A DNA stretch of 6,283 nucleotides from an uncultured Desulfovibrio sp. (GCA_946490455.1 CAMLXE010000112.1:1-6283), one strand, 5' to 3'; counted from the stretch's first letter, positions 1 to 6,283 are shown. The notes: a model not told the origin generated them from the sequence alone. Program-made: numbers and translations.

Positions 1-1025
1 GGCCTCCCCGGCGGATTGCCATTTTCAGTCAGAGTGGTGCCTTTCTGCTGAATCGTTTCAGTCAGACCCCTGAGATGCGTCCGGCCTATCTTATTTCTCT
101 TGGCAATCAGACGGATCTGACCCTTGGGGATATGATGCGATATTTCAAGACATCTTCCGAAGTGGATGTCATCGCTGTCTATGCGGAAGGCTTCAAGACG
201 CTTGATGGACTGGATTTTGCCTGTGCCGTACATGAGGCTGTCTGCGCAGGAAAACAGGTCGTTTTCTATAAGGCCGGGCGTACACCGGAAGGAAAGAGCG
301 CAACCAGTGGGCATACTGCCTCGCTGGCGGGTGATTATATGGTTTGTGAAAGCTGCATCCGGCAGGCCGGCGCAATCATGGCGCGTAACTTTACGGAGTT
401 TCAGGATCTGGTCCTGCTTGCCGAGGCTTTCAGCGACAAGGAAATTCATGGAAAGCGAATTGGTGCAGTGAGTGGAGCCGGTTTTGAAGCCGTGGGTATG
501 GCAGACTCCATCCAGGCAGATGAATACAGCATGAAGCTGGGAGCCTTGTCAGAACAGACCCGGGACGCCATACGTGATCTGGTTCGTGCCAAGGGACTGG
601 AGCATCTTGTTACAGTGACCAATCCACTGGATATTACGCCCAGTGCCGATGATGAAACGCATGCCCGCATGGCTGAACTGATGCTTCAGGATGAAAATAT
701 TGATGCTGTTGTCCTCAGTGTTGATCCGCTTTCTCCAGTAACACATTCGCTGGCTGACACAGATATTGAAAAATTCCAAATGGATGCTCCAAATGGAATT
801 GTCGCTTTTCTTGCAGAGACCAGACGGCGCAGCACAAAGCCTCTGGTTGCTGTGGTTGACGGAGGAGCTCTGTTTGATCCTTTGCGAAAGGCATTGATGG
901 CAGAAGGTATTCCCGTCTTTCCCGTATGTGACCGGGCTGTTTCGGCCCTGTCTCTGTATGTGGAATCCAGACTTGCGGGAGAAGGTCTCAAACATGCCTG
1001 CCGCTGCTTTCTTTCTGTGAGATAG
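1..1025 (+). CDS. Acetyl/acyl-CoA synthetase (NDP-forming) family protein, C-terminal part, 5' truncated by window
   Basis: The reading frame is open from the first complete codon (position 3) to the TAG at 1023-1025, giving 340 visible residues. The first ATG at 75 is not the start, because the conserved CoA-ligase segment IAIFSQSGAF (visible residues 5-14) lies upstream of it. Further family landmarks are GRTPEGKSATSGHTASLAG (92-110), whose histidine (residue 104) aligns with the phosphorylated histidine of ADP-forming acetyl-CoA synthetase alpha subunits, and NPLDITPSADD (207-217). The C-terminus has the family-typical GIPVFPVCDRAVSAL. Known family members convert acyl-CoA, ADP and phosphate to acid, CoA and ATP, or the reverse, in the cytoplasm. 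The visible part matches the two flavodoxin-like succinyl-CoA-ligase domains. No ATP-grasp domain follows, so it must lie upstream in the same chain or in a separate gene. One oddity is SGAGFEAVGMAD (157-168), where many relatives have a glycine-rich T-N-G-G-P-G stretch. The acyl substrate cannot be deduced; a non-catalytic or protein-acyltransferase-related role is possible. Confidence 0.85.
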   Translation, partial: PPRRIAIFSQSGAFLLNRFSQTPEMRPAYLISLGNQTDLTLGDMMRYFKTSSEVDVIAVYAEGFKTLDGLDFACAVHEAVCAGKQVVFYKAGRTPEGKSATSGHTASLAGDYMVCESCIRQAGAIMARNFTEFQDLVLLAEAFSDKEIHGKRIGAVSGAGFEAVGMADSIQADEYSMKLGALSEQTRDAIRDLVRAKGLEHLVTVTNPLDITPSADDETHARMAELMLQDENIDAVVLSVDPLSPVTHSLADTDIEKFQMDAPNGIVAFLAETRRRSTKPLVAVVDGGALFDPLRKALMAEGIPVFPVCDRAVSALSLYVESRLAGEGLKHACRCFLSVR

Positions 1026-1067
1026 AAAAATCTCCATAAAAAAACAGCGAGTTTAAAAAATATGAGG

Positions 1068-1104
1068 AAAGGCCGGAAAGCGCTGAACGCTTCCGGTCTT
1101 TCTT
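1068..1104 (+). terminator. Rho-independent terminator after the acyl-CoA synthetase gene
   Basis: A stem pairs 1068-1082 (AAAGGCCGGAAAGCG) with 1088-1101 (CGCTTCCGGTCTTT), with one bulged A near 1079, one G-T pair and a 5-base loop CTGAA. It is followed by the T-rich run TCTTTCTT. It lies about 43 bases after the stop codon at 1025, as expected for transcription termination of that gene. An A-rich stretch (about 1025-1070) precedes it. Confidence 0.8.
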
Positions 1105-1135
1105 CGGTTGCAACTGAAGGGGAGAGCTTTTCTGG

Positions 1136-1145
1136 CAGTCGACTG
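1136..1145. repeat. Perfect 10-bp palindrome CAGTCGACTG
   Basis: The sequence equals its own reverse complement over ten bases. It sits about 35 bases after the upstream terminator, in the region where a ligA operon promoter could lie, so it could be a regulator half-site pair. A 10-bp palindrome is expected by chance roughly once in 1 kb, so the evidence for function is weak. Confidence 0.2.
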
Positions 1146-1264
1146 TCATCAGGTCAAAACATACCTGTTTGCGGCATGGCGTCTGCTTGGCAGGGGAGGC
1201 ATTCGTTATGCAGCAGCCTCTTTCATGTCGGTTTCAGCCATGTTTCTGGTCAGAAAGAGGAAAA

Positions 1265-1301
1265 ACTGACGTTCAGTGGTTTGCCGATTGTCCGAACGTC
1301 A
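1265..1301 (+). repeat. Two overlapping, mutually exclusive inverted repeats upstream of ligA
   Basis: TGACGTTC (1267-1274) is the exact reverse complement of GAACGTCA (1294-1301), giving an 8-bp stem with a 19-base loop. A smaller hairpin, ACTGA (1265-1269) with TCAGT (1273-1277), uses the same left-arm bases, so the two stems cannot form together. A T-rich tract (1302-1320) follows the larger stem. The arrangement resembles an attenuator or a weak terminator in outline, but the long loop and moderate GC content of the stem make this uncertain. It could also be a protein-binding site or chance. Confidence 0.25.
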
Positions 1302-1472
1302 TTTGCCGTTTCTTGTTTTTATCCATCGGATACGGTAGGTGGAACAGGCTGCTTCACGATTCACGGCATAGCCTTCGCAACCATTTCTCCGGGGAATGGA
1401 CTGTGGAGGAAAGCCTCGGAACGAGCTGCCATGAAGTTCGTTCCAGTGAAGGGTACCTTTTTACATACCAGC

Positions 1473-1478
1473 AGGAAG
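1473..1478 (+). promoter_or_regulatory. Ribosome binding site that decides the ligA start
   Basis: AGGAAG ends three bases before the ATG at 1482; counting AGGA as the core, the spacing is 5 bases. None of the in-frame upstream ATG codons I checked (for example 1431, or 1062 beside the terminator) has a comparable purine-rich site at the right distance. Translation from 1482 also gives a protein that begins where the NAD+-ligase domain Ia is expected to begin. Confidence 0.65.
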
Positions 1479-1481
1479 ATC

Positions 1482-3566
1482 ATGGTGAATCAGTTGTCAT
1501 TTCAATCGCTTGTCCCAACGGATGCGGACCGTACGCGTGTGGAAGAACTGCGCAGGTTTGTTGCGTATCATAATTATCGGTATCATACGCTGGATGACCC
1601 GCAGATTACGGATGATGAATACAATGCTGCCTTTCGGGAACTTGTTCAGCTGGAAGAGCGATTCCCCGAATTGAAAACGGCCGATTCGCCTACTGCAAAA
1701 GTTGGTGGAATGGTTCTTTCCTCACTGGAAACCCGTCCGCATCGTCTGAAGATGTATAGTCTGGACAATGTGTTTTCTGCGGAAGAGTGGCAGGCCTTTC
1801 TGAAAAGACTGGATAATGCTGTTCCCGGAATACGCCCTGAATTCTGGTGTGACCCCAAAATGGACGGGCTTGCTCTTGAGCTTGTCTATGAACGTGGCAT
1901 GTTTGTTTCTGCCCTGACCAGAGGCGATGGAGAAGTTGGGGAAGTGGTGACTGAGGCCATGCGAACCGTACGCAATCTTCCCAAACGCCTTTTTGGCAAT
2001 GCACCGGATCTGCTTGAAGTTCGTGGTGAAGTCATTTTCAATCGCAAGGATTTTCAGGAGCTCAACGCACGTCAGCGCAAGGCCAATGCCAAAACCTTTG
2101 CCAATCCCCGGAATGCGGCAGCAGGTTCCATCCGTCAGCTGGATATCTCTGTCACGGCTTCCCGTCCTCTGCGATTTCTTGCCTATGGCTTCGGAGAAAT
2201 AGAGTGGGGGAGTACACGGCCATGGACAACCTATGCGGAAGTCATGGAACGGTTACGTGAATATGGTTTTGAAACACCTCCGGATGGGCGTCTGTGCACC
2301 TCTTCAGAGGCCGTGGAGGCGTATTATACGGCTTTGAAGGATGGAGGGCGGGAAAAGCTGGCCTACGAGATTGATGGCGTGGTGATGAAGCTGAACGATC
2401 TCGAAATGCAGCGCAGACTGGGATATACCGCCAGAGCCCCCCGTTTTTCCATAGCCTGGAAATTTCCGGCACAGCAGGCGACAACGGAACTCCTTGGAAT
2501 CACCATTCAGGTAGGACGTACGGGGGTCCTGACGCCTGTGGCCGAATTGCAGCCTGTTACGGTCGGGGGGGTGGTCGTCAGCAGGGCAACACTGCACAAC
2601 GAGGATGAAATCATCAATCGAGATGTTCGGATTGGTGATCGCGTGATTGTGCAGCGGGCCGGAGATGTCATTCCCGAGGTTGTTGGCGCTGTTCTTTCCG
2701 AACGTCCGGAACATGCTGTTCCCTTTGTCTTTCCGCATTTCTGCCCATCCTGTGGAGAGCCGGCTCACCGGCTGGAAGGGGAAGCTGCCTGGCGGTGTGT
2801 CAACATGTCGTGTCCTGCAATGATTCGGCAGTCGCTGGCGCATTTTGTCTCCAAGGCCGGGCTTGATATCGAGGGATTCGGGCAACGCTGGATTGAGCAG
2901 CTTATCGGTTCCGGGAGGGTCAAAACACCGGCAGATCTCTTTACCCTTACGGTGGAAGAGCTCTTGCATTATGAGCGCATGGGTGTAAAGCTGGCCTCGA
3001 AGCTCGTGAATTCATTGGAACGAGCCAGACGGGAAGCTACCTTGCAGCGTCTTGTCTGCGCTCTGGGAATCCGTCATGTGGGAGAGCAGACTGCCAGAAC
3101 ACTGGCTTCTGCCTATTCGGATATGGACGCGCTGGGTTCCGCTTCACTTGAGGCATTGCAGGCCCTTCCGGATATTGGACCGGAGGTGGCAAGTTCCATT
3201 CGTGCCTTCTTTGAGGATGAAGCCAACCAGATTCTGCTCTCCAGACTGCATGAGCTGGGATTGTGGCCCGTAGCCGCGAAACAGACCACGAGTGAGGAAA
3301 GATCAGGTATTCTGAGTGGTAAGCGAGTTTTGTTTACAGGGACACTGTCCATGCCCCGCTCAAAGGCTCAGCAGCTGGCTGAACAGGCTGGGGCCGAAAT
3401 AATGAGTGGTGTTTCTCGCAAGCTCGATTTGCTTGTTGTTGGAGAAAATCCTGGTTCCAAGCTGGAAAAGGCACAGGAACTGGGTATTCAGATTCTTGAT
3501 GAGACCGCGTTTGCCGCACTGCTTGCCGGAAACCGGGATGTATTGTCTGAAACGAAAACGAGGTAG
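1482..3566 (+). CDS. ligA: NAD+-dependent DNA ligase LigA
   Basis: LigA seals single-strand nicks in duplex DNA during replication and repair, using NAD+ to form an enzyme-AMP intermediate. The 694 residues are close to the family norm (about 670 in E. coli). Domain Ia appears at about residues 18-65 (YHNYRYHTLDDPQITDDEY), followed by MYSLDNVFS. The nucleotidyltransferase motif KMDGLA has its adenylated lysine at K126. TRGDGEVGE (147-155), EVRGEV (179-184), FANPRNAAAGSIRQ (207-219... through Q219) and YEIDGVVMKL (295-304) follow. The OB-fold contains VGRTGVLTPVA (344-354) and VQRAGDVIPEV. A zinc finger has Cys421, Cys424, Cys439 and Cys444. Helix-hairpin-helix repeats span about 500-580 and a C-terminal BRCT domain about 609-685. 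All catalytic landmarks are intact. The start at 1482 is chosen over the longer open frame from 1062 because of the AGGA site and domain boundaries. It is probably the first gene of an operon with dapB and nadE. Confidence 0.97.
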   Translation: MVNQLSFQSLVPTDADRTRVEELRRFVAYHNYRYHTLDDPQITDDEYNAAFRELVQLEERFPELKTADSPTAKVGGMVLSSLETRPHRLKMYSLDNVFSAEEWQAFLKRLDNAVPGIRPEFWCDPKMDGLALELVYERGMFVSALTRGDGEVGEVVTEAMRTVRNLPKRLFGNAPDLLEVRGEVIFNRKDFQELNARQRKANAKTFANPRNAAAGSIRQLDISVTASRPLRFLAYGFGEIEWGSTRPWTTYAEVMERLREYGFETPPDGRLCTSSEAVEAYYTALKDGGREKLAYEIDGVVMKLNDLEMQRRLGYTARAPRFSIAWKFPAQQATTELLGITIQVGRTGVLTPVAELQPVTVGGVVVSRATLHNEDEIINRDVRIGDRVIVQRAGDVIPEVVGAVLSERPEHAVPFVFPHFCPSCGEPAHRLEGEAAWRCVNMSCPAMIRQSLAHFVSKAGLDIEGFGQRWIEQLIGSGRVKTPADLFTLTVEELLHYERMGVKLASKLVNSLERARREATLQRLVCALGIRHVGEQTARTLASAYSDMDALGSASLEALQALPDIGPEVASSIRAFFEDEANQILLSRLHELGLWPVAAKQTTSEERSGILSGKRVLFTGTLSMPRSKAQQLAEQAGAEIMSGVSRKLDLLVVGENPGSKLEKAQELGIQILDETAFAALLAGNRDVLSETKTR

Positions 3567-3570
3567 CAAC

Positions 3571-4365
3571 ATGGCCCTTTCTCTTGTCGTAATGGGTGCA
3601 AGTGGTCGTATGGGGACAACAATTGCCAATCTGGCCCTTGAACAGGGACTGAAGCTTGCCGCAGTGATGGAACGTCCGGAAAAGGTGGATGCTCTGGCTC
3701 ACTGGGGATGTCTCGCCGGAAGTGATGTGAATGCCATTCTGCCTCAGGTTCCCGGTGCGGTCATTATTGATTTTACGGCCCCGGAGGCGACGATGGTAAC
3801 AGCCAGAGCCGCAGTTCGTCATGGCAATCCGATGGTCATCGGTACAACTGGTTTTTCCGCTGAACAGAAGGCCGAACTGGAACAGCTGGCCCTTTCCGGA
3901 AAACTGTTCTGGTCGCCGAACATGAGCGTTGGCATTAACGTGCTGCTTGAAATCTTACCTCGGCTGGTCCGTATGCTGGGACCGGATTATGACCTTGAAA
4001 TGGTGGAGCTGCATCATAACAGGAAAAAGGATTCCCCCAGTGGAACCGCCCTGAGGCTTGCCGAATGTCTTGCAGATGCGCGAGACTGGGACCTGAAAGA
4101 TGTGGCCTGCTACCACAGAGAAGGTATCATTGGGGAACGTCCCAAAAAGGAAATCGGGATTCAGGCGGTTCGTGGTGGTGACGTCGTAGGTGTCCATACT
4201 GTCTATTTCATGGGGGCAGGGGAACGAATTGAAGTTACACACCAGGCCCATTCCCGTGAAAATTTTGCTCAGGGGGCTTTGCGGGCGGCTCGTTGGATTG
4301 GTGGATGCACTCCCGGAAAACTTTACTCCATGAGCGATATTCTGCTTTCAGAGGTGAAAAGCTGA
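3571..4365 (+). CDS. dapB: 4-hydroxy-tetrahydrodipicolinate reductase DapB
   Basis: DapB reduces 4-hydroxy-tetrahydrodipicolinate to tetrahydrodipicolinate in the diaminopimelate/lysine pathway, feeding cell-wall and lysine synthesis in the cytoplasm. The 264 residues match the family (273 in E. coli). The N-terminal Rossmann fold has GASGRMG (9-15). The E34-R35 pair after the second strand corresponds to the E. coli Glu38-Arg39 pair associated with use of both NADH and NADPH. DFTAPEAT (67-74), GTTGFS (91-96) and SPNMSVGINVLL (115-126) follow. The active-site segment ELHHNRKKDSPSGTAL (146-161) holds H148, H149, K153 and the SGTA substrate loop. The C-terminal motifs IQAVRGGDVVGVHT and GERIEVTHQAHSR are typical. 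The ATG at 3571 is preceded by GAGG at 3560-3563, seven bases away. It starts only 4 bases after the ligA stop, and its own stop overlaps the nadE start, indicating cotranscription. Confidence 0.97.
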   Translation: MALSLVVMGASGRMGTTIANLALEQGLKLAAVMERPEKVDALAHWGCLAGSDVNAILPQVPGAVIIDFTAPEATMVTARAAVRHGNPMVIGTTGFSAEQKAELEQLALSGKLFWSPNMSVGINVLLEILPRLVRMLGPDYDLEMVELHHNRKKDSPSGTALRLAECLADARDWDLKDVACYHREGIIGERPKKEIGIQAVRGGDVVGVHTVYFMGAGERIEVTHQAHSRENFAQGALRAARWIGGCTPGKLYSMSDILLSEVKS

Positions 4366-5204
4366 TGCAACGTTTTGAGAAGGACTGGGCACAGGTTTGG
4401 AGCGGACTTGTATCCGGAATACAACGCTTCACAGATGAAAATGGTTTCTCGGATGTGGTACTGGGGCTTTCTGGTGGCATGGATTCCTCTCTGGTTGCGG
4501 CACTTGCCGTGGATGCACTGGGGAAGGAACGGGTCCACGGCGTGCTGATGCCTTCTCCCTGGTCCAGTGAAGGCAGCGTGACAGACGCTGAACTGCTTGC
4601 CGGAAATCTTGGTATTGCTACGGAAACGATTCCGATCCGTCCCATGATGGAAGCCTTTGAGCAGACTCTGGCTCCTGCATTCAGGGGGCGGCCGGCAGAT
4701 GTGACCGAGGAAAATTTGCAGTCACGGATTCGTGGAGTCATTCTCATGGCTCTGTCCAATAAGTTTGGCTGGATGCTCTTGGCCACAGGGAACAAGTCTG
4801 AGCTGGCCGTGGGCTACTGTACCTTGTACGGGGATTTGTGCGGGGCTCTGGCGCCTATTGCCGATCTCTACAAGACTGAGGTCTATGCTCTTGCACGCTG
4901 GTACAATGAGCAGAAAGGGCATAAAGTCATTCCTGAGTCCGTTTTTATCAAGGCTCCATCGGCCGAACTCCGTCCCGGTCAGAAGGATCAGGATTCTCTC
5001 CCAGAATATGCAGAGCTGGATACAATTCTTCATGCCATGATTGAAGAAGGGCTTCCGATGGATAATCTGACAATTCCTGGTATTGAAACCAGCCAGATTG
5101 AGCGAGTTGCTTCGCTGATCAGGCGGAGCGCCTTCAAGAGACGGCAGGCTCCGCCACTGCTGGCTGTTGGACAGTACGCCTTCGGCATCAATATCAGCCT
5201 GTAG
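4365..5204 (+). CDS. nadE: NAD+ synthetase NadE, short (ammonia-type) form
   Basis: NadE performs the last step of NAD+ synthesis: it adenylates nicotinic acid adenine dinucleotide with ATP and amidates it. The 279 residues comprise only the synthetase domain. There is no N-terminal nitrilase-like glutaminase domain, so the enzyme should use free ammonia or ammonia supplied by a partner. The ATP-pyrophosphatase loop is LGLSGGMDSS (33-42). LQSRIRG (118-124), LLATGNKSELAVGY (138-151), the following YGDLCGALAPIADLYKTEVY (155-174), PSAELRPGQKDQDSLPEY (198-215) and the C-terminal KRRQAPP (258-264) are all family signatures. The ATG at 4365 shares its first base with the dapB stop (TGATG), and GAGGTG at 4351-4356 lies 8 bases upstream; this fits translational coupling. 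A longer open frame from 4293 inside dapB is rejected as the start. It is the last gene of the operon, followed directly by a strong hairpin terminator. Confidence 0.95.
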   Translation: MQRFEKDWAQVWSGLVSGIQRFTDENGFSDVVLGLSGGMDSSLVAALAVDALGKERVHGVLMPSPWSSEGSVTDAELLAGNLGIATETIPIRPMMEAFEQTLAPAFRGRPADVTEENLQSRIRGVILMALSNKFGWMLLATGNKSELAVGYCTLYGDLCGALAPIADLYKTEVYALARWYNEQKGHKVIPESVFIKAPSAELRPGQKDQDSLPEYAELDTILHAMIEEGLPMDNLTIPGIETSQIERVASLIRRSAFKRRQAPPLLAVGQYAFGINISL

Positions 5205-5210
5205 GCAAAC

Positions 5211-5240
5211 AAGGGGGCCCTCTCTGAGAGGGCCCCCTTT
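5211..5240 (+). terminator. GC-rich hairpin terminator after nadE, probably acting on both strands
   Basis: AAGGGGGCCCTC (5211-5222) pairs perfectly with GAGGGCCCCCTT (5228-5239) around a 5-base loop TCTGA, a 12-bp stem starting 7 bases after the nadE stop. A short T-rich tail (TTTAGTTGT) follows on the plus strand. On the minus strand the tail reads TTGTTTGCC. The location between convergent genes suggests it insulates nadE and the lipoamide dehydrogenase gene from read-through in either direction. Both T-tracts are short, so efficiency rests on the very stable stem. Confidence 0.9.
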
Positions 5241-5258
5241 AGTTGTCAGGAATACAGA

Positions 5259-5275
5259 CTGCTCTTTCTGAGCAG
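5259..5275 (-). terminator. Small hairpin after the dihydrolipoyl dehydrogenase gene, possible weak terminator
   Basis: CTGCTC (5259-5264) and GAGCAG (5270-5275) form a 6-bp stem with a 5-base loop, starting 14 bases beyond the minus-strand stop codon. The tail on the minus strand (TCTGTATTCC) is only mildly T-rich. It may help end the minus-strand transcript together with the stronger hairpin at 5211-5240, or it may only protect the 3' end. Confidence 0.3.
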
Positions 5276-5289
5276 ACATGACGATCAGG

Positions 5290-6283
5290 CTATTCCTGAA
5301 GGCCGCGTACCGCTTCGTGCAGTCCTTCGGCGAGAGTAGGATGAGCATGAATTGTTTTCCAGATATCCTGCGTCGTTGCTCCCATTTGAAGAGCCAGAGT
5401 TGCCTCTGCAATCAGGTCCGAAGCATGGGCTCCTGCGATATGAACACCAAGTATTTTCCTGGTACGCCTATCGGCAATGATCTTGAACAGGCCAGTAATT
5501 TCGCTCATGGCCTGTGCCTTTCCCAGTTCCCGCATCTGGAATACTGAAATTTCAATATCCATTCCTGCATTTCTGGCCTGTTCTTCGGACAGGCCGACAC
5601 AACCGATTTCCGGCGTTGTGAAGATGGCCGACGGAACCACGGTGTAGTCCATTCTGGTGTCCTTCCCAAGACAGACATCTACAGCTACAAGCGCTTCGGC
5701 CGAGGCAACATGGGCAAGCATGATCTTTGACGGACCCAGCGCATCTCCAATGGCCAGACAGCCATCCAGAGAAGTGTTGAGCCTTTCGTCCGTGATGATC
5801 CAGCCGCGAGCATCGGTAGCAACTCCGGCCTCCTTGAGACCAAGCCCCTCGGTATTGGGGACTCTTCCCACGCAAACCAGAACGACGTCGGTCTCCAGTT
5901 CCGTTTCTTTTTTCTGGGCGGCAGTATGTTCGGTCAAAAATGGCGATGGACCAAGCTTTACGCTGACGGCTCCGTCTCTGATTTCGACACTCTGTACTGT
6001 TCTGCCGATTTCACAGGCGATTCCCTTCTTTTTGAATTCCCGCAGGAGCAGCTTGCTGATTTCTCCATCCACCGAGGGAAGGGGAAGAAGACGGTTCAGC
6101 CCTTCAACCAGTGTGACATTCACTCCGAACGAGCGAAAGATTCCTGCCATTTCACAGCCGATGACGCCACCGCCAACAATAACCATTCGTGCTGGAAGTT
6201 TCGAGAGACAGAGCGCATCATCGCTGGAAAGAACAAAGGTATGATCAACGGGCAGTGCAGGAAGATTCAGTGTGGAGGATCCC
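5290..6283 (-). CDS. lpdA: Dihydrolipoyl dehydrogenase-like flavoprotein, C-terminal 330 residues, 5' truncated by window
   Basis: The frame runs from the right edge (first complete codon 6282-6280) to the TAG at 5292-5290. An ATG at 6186 is internal: the codons upstream read as typical lipoamide dehydrogenase sequence (LSSDDALCLSKLPARMVIVG). Visible features in order are the NAD+-binding Rossmann motif VIVGGGVIGCE (34-44), the FAD-domain return VVLVCVGRVPNT, the AIGD motif contacting FAD, FTTPEIGCVGLSE at the start of the dimerisation domain, and the catalytic His-Glu dyad HAHPTLAE with His314 and Glu319 by visible numbering. That dyad specifically supports lipoamide dehydrogenase among the disulfide oxidoreductases. 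The enzyme reoxidises dihydrolipoyl groups of 2-oxoacid dehydrogenase complexes or of the glycine cleavage H protein, reducing NAD+. The redox-active cysteine pair lies off the window, so activity cannot be confirmed here. The C-terminus is short, with 11 residues after the catalytic Glu against about 25 in E. coli. The lipoyl partner is not visible. It is convergent with nadE. Confidence 0.92.
   Translation of the reverse strand, partial: GSSTLNLPALPVDHTFVLSSDDALCLSKLPARMVIVGGGVIGCEMAGIFRSFGVNVTLVEGLNRLLPLPSVDGEISKLLLREFKKKGIACEIGRTVQSVEIRDGAVSVKLGPSPFLTEHTAAQKKETELETDVVLVCVGRVPNTEGLGLKEAGVATDARGWIITDERLNTSLDGCLAIGDALGPSKIMLAHVASAEALVAVDVCLGKDTRMDYTVVPSAIFTTPEIGCVGLSEEQARNAGMDIEISVFQMRELGKAQAMSEITGLFKIIADRRTRKILGVHIAGAHASDLIAEATLALQMGATTQDIWKTIHAHPTLAEGLHEAVRGLQE

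Larger units (their letters stand above)
1105..1481 (+). other. Long intergenic region / possible 5' leader of the ligA operon; no gene recognised
   Basis: This 377-base stretch separates the upstream terminator from the ligA start. A frame in phase with ligA is open through it, but its translation is rich in Ser, Cys, His and Gly, shows no recognisable domain and begins inside the upstream terminator. A second frame is also open over much of the region. Both facts argue for non-coding DNA that merely lacks stops. The region holds a 10-bp palindrome (1136-1145), a CAGGT/ACCTG inverted repeat (1150-1154 and 1163-1167), TTTCTG/CAGAAA (1243-1248 and 1251-1256), and two overlapping inverted repeats at 1265-1301 followed by a T-rich tract. 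The ligA operon promoter should lie here, but I see no convincing -35/-10 pair. No known riboswitch or structural RNA motif was recognised. Confidence 0.5.

Noticed and set aside
1303..1333. Possible sigma-70 promoter with TTGCCG and GGATAC elements
   Set aside because: The -10 element matches the consensus poorly and the spacing is about 19 bases, so it cannot be told from background.
1169..1573. Plus-strand 134-codon open frame overlapping the 5' end of ligA
   Set aside because: It overruns the conserved ligA domain Ia in another frame, its product has no recognisable features, and no good ribosome binding site precedes it.
2304..2969. Minus-strand 221-codon open frame inside ligA
   Set aside because: It lies wholly within the intact ligase coding sequence, covering its conserved OB-fold and zinc-finger region, and its translation shows no family motif; it is a shadow of the real gene.
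4722..5411. Minus-strand 229-codon open frame across nadE, the terminator and the 3' end of the dehydrogenase gene
   Set aside because: It crosses a strong terminator and two genes with clear homology in other frames; its translation is not recognisable.
5657..6244. Plus-strand 195-codon open frame antisense to the dehydrogenase gene
   Set aside because: It is very rich in Ser, Thr and Pro, as expected for the antisense of a coding gene, and the opposite strand has unmistakable lipoamide dehydrogenase motifs.
6277..6282. BamHI-like GGATCC at the right edge, considered as a cloning junction
   Set aside because: The bases encode part of a normal lipoamide dehydrogenase segment in frame, so there is no sign of an artificial junction.

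Overview
The window looks like ordinary chromosomal housekeeping DNA from a Gram-negative-type bacterium of moderate GC content (roughly 50-53% by eye). The mix of an NDP-forming acyl-CoA synthetase, a tight ligA-dapB-nadE cluster with an ammonia-type NAD synthetase, and a lipoamide-dehydrogenase-type flavoprotein would suit an anaerobic deltaproteobacterium such as a Desulfovibrio relative. That is an inference from recalled family resemblance, not a search result. I saw no mobile element, phage gene, CRISPR array, tRNA or rRNA.

Layout: (1) positions 1-1025, plus strand, carry the C-terminal part of an acetyl/acyl-CoA synthetase (NDP-forming) family protein whose 5' end lies off the left edge; a Rho-independent terminator follows at about 1068-1104. 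(2) Positions 1105-1481 form a long stretch before ligA with no convincing gene. It holds several small inverted repeats, and I could not place a promoter with confidence. (3) Positions 1482-5204 carry three compact plus-strand genes that look like one operon: ligA (NAD+-dependent DNA ligase, 694 aa), dapB (4-hydroxy-tetrahydrodipicolinate reductase, 264 aa, 4 bases downstream) and nadE (NAD synthetase, 279 aa, start overlapping the dapB stop by one base). A very GC-rich 12-bp hairpin right after nadE is a strong terminator candidate. (4) Positions 5290-6283, minus strand and convergent with nadE, carry the C-terminal 330 residues of a dihydrolipoyl dehydrogenase-like enzyme whose 5' end lies off the right edge.

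The genes share a nicotinamide-cofactor theme: NadE makes NAD+, LigA consumes it, DapB oxidises NADH/NADPH, and the lipoamide dehydrogenase reduces NAD+. Whether this is functional coupling or simply housekeeping clustering cannot be told from sequence. I found no clearly new biological system. The points most worth a second look are the long ligA leader with its overlapping inverted repeats, the ligA start-site trap (an in-frame open extension of 140 codons), and the variant glycine motif in the acyl-CoA synthetase.
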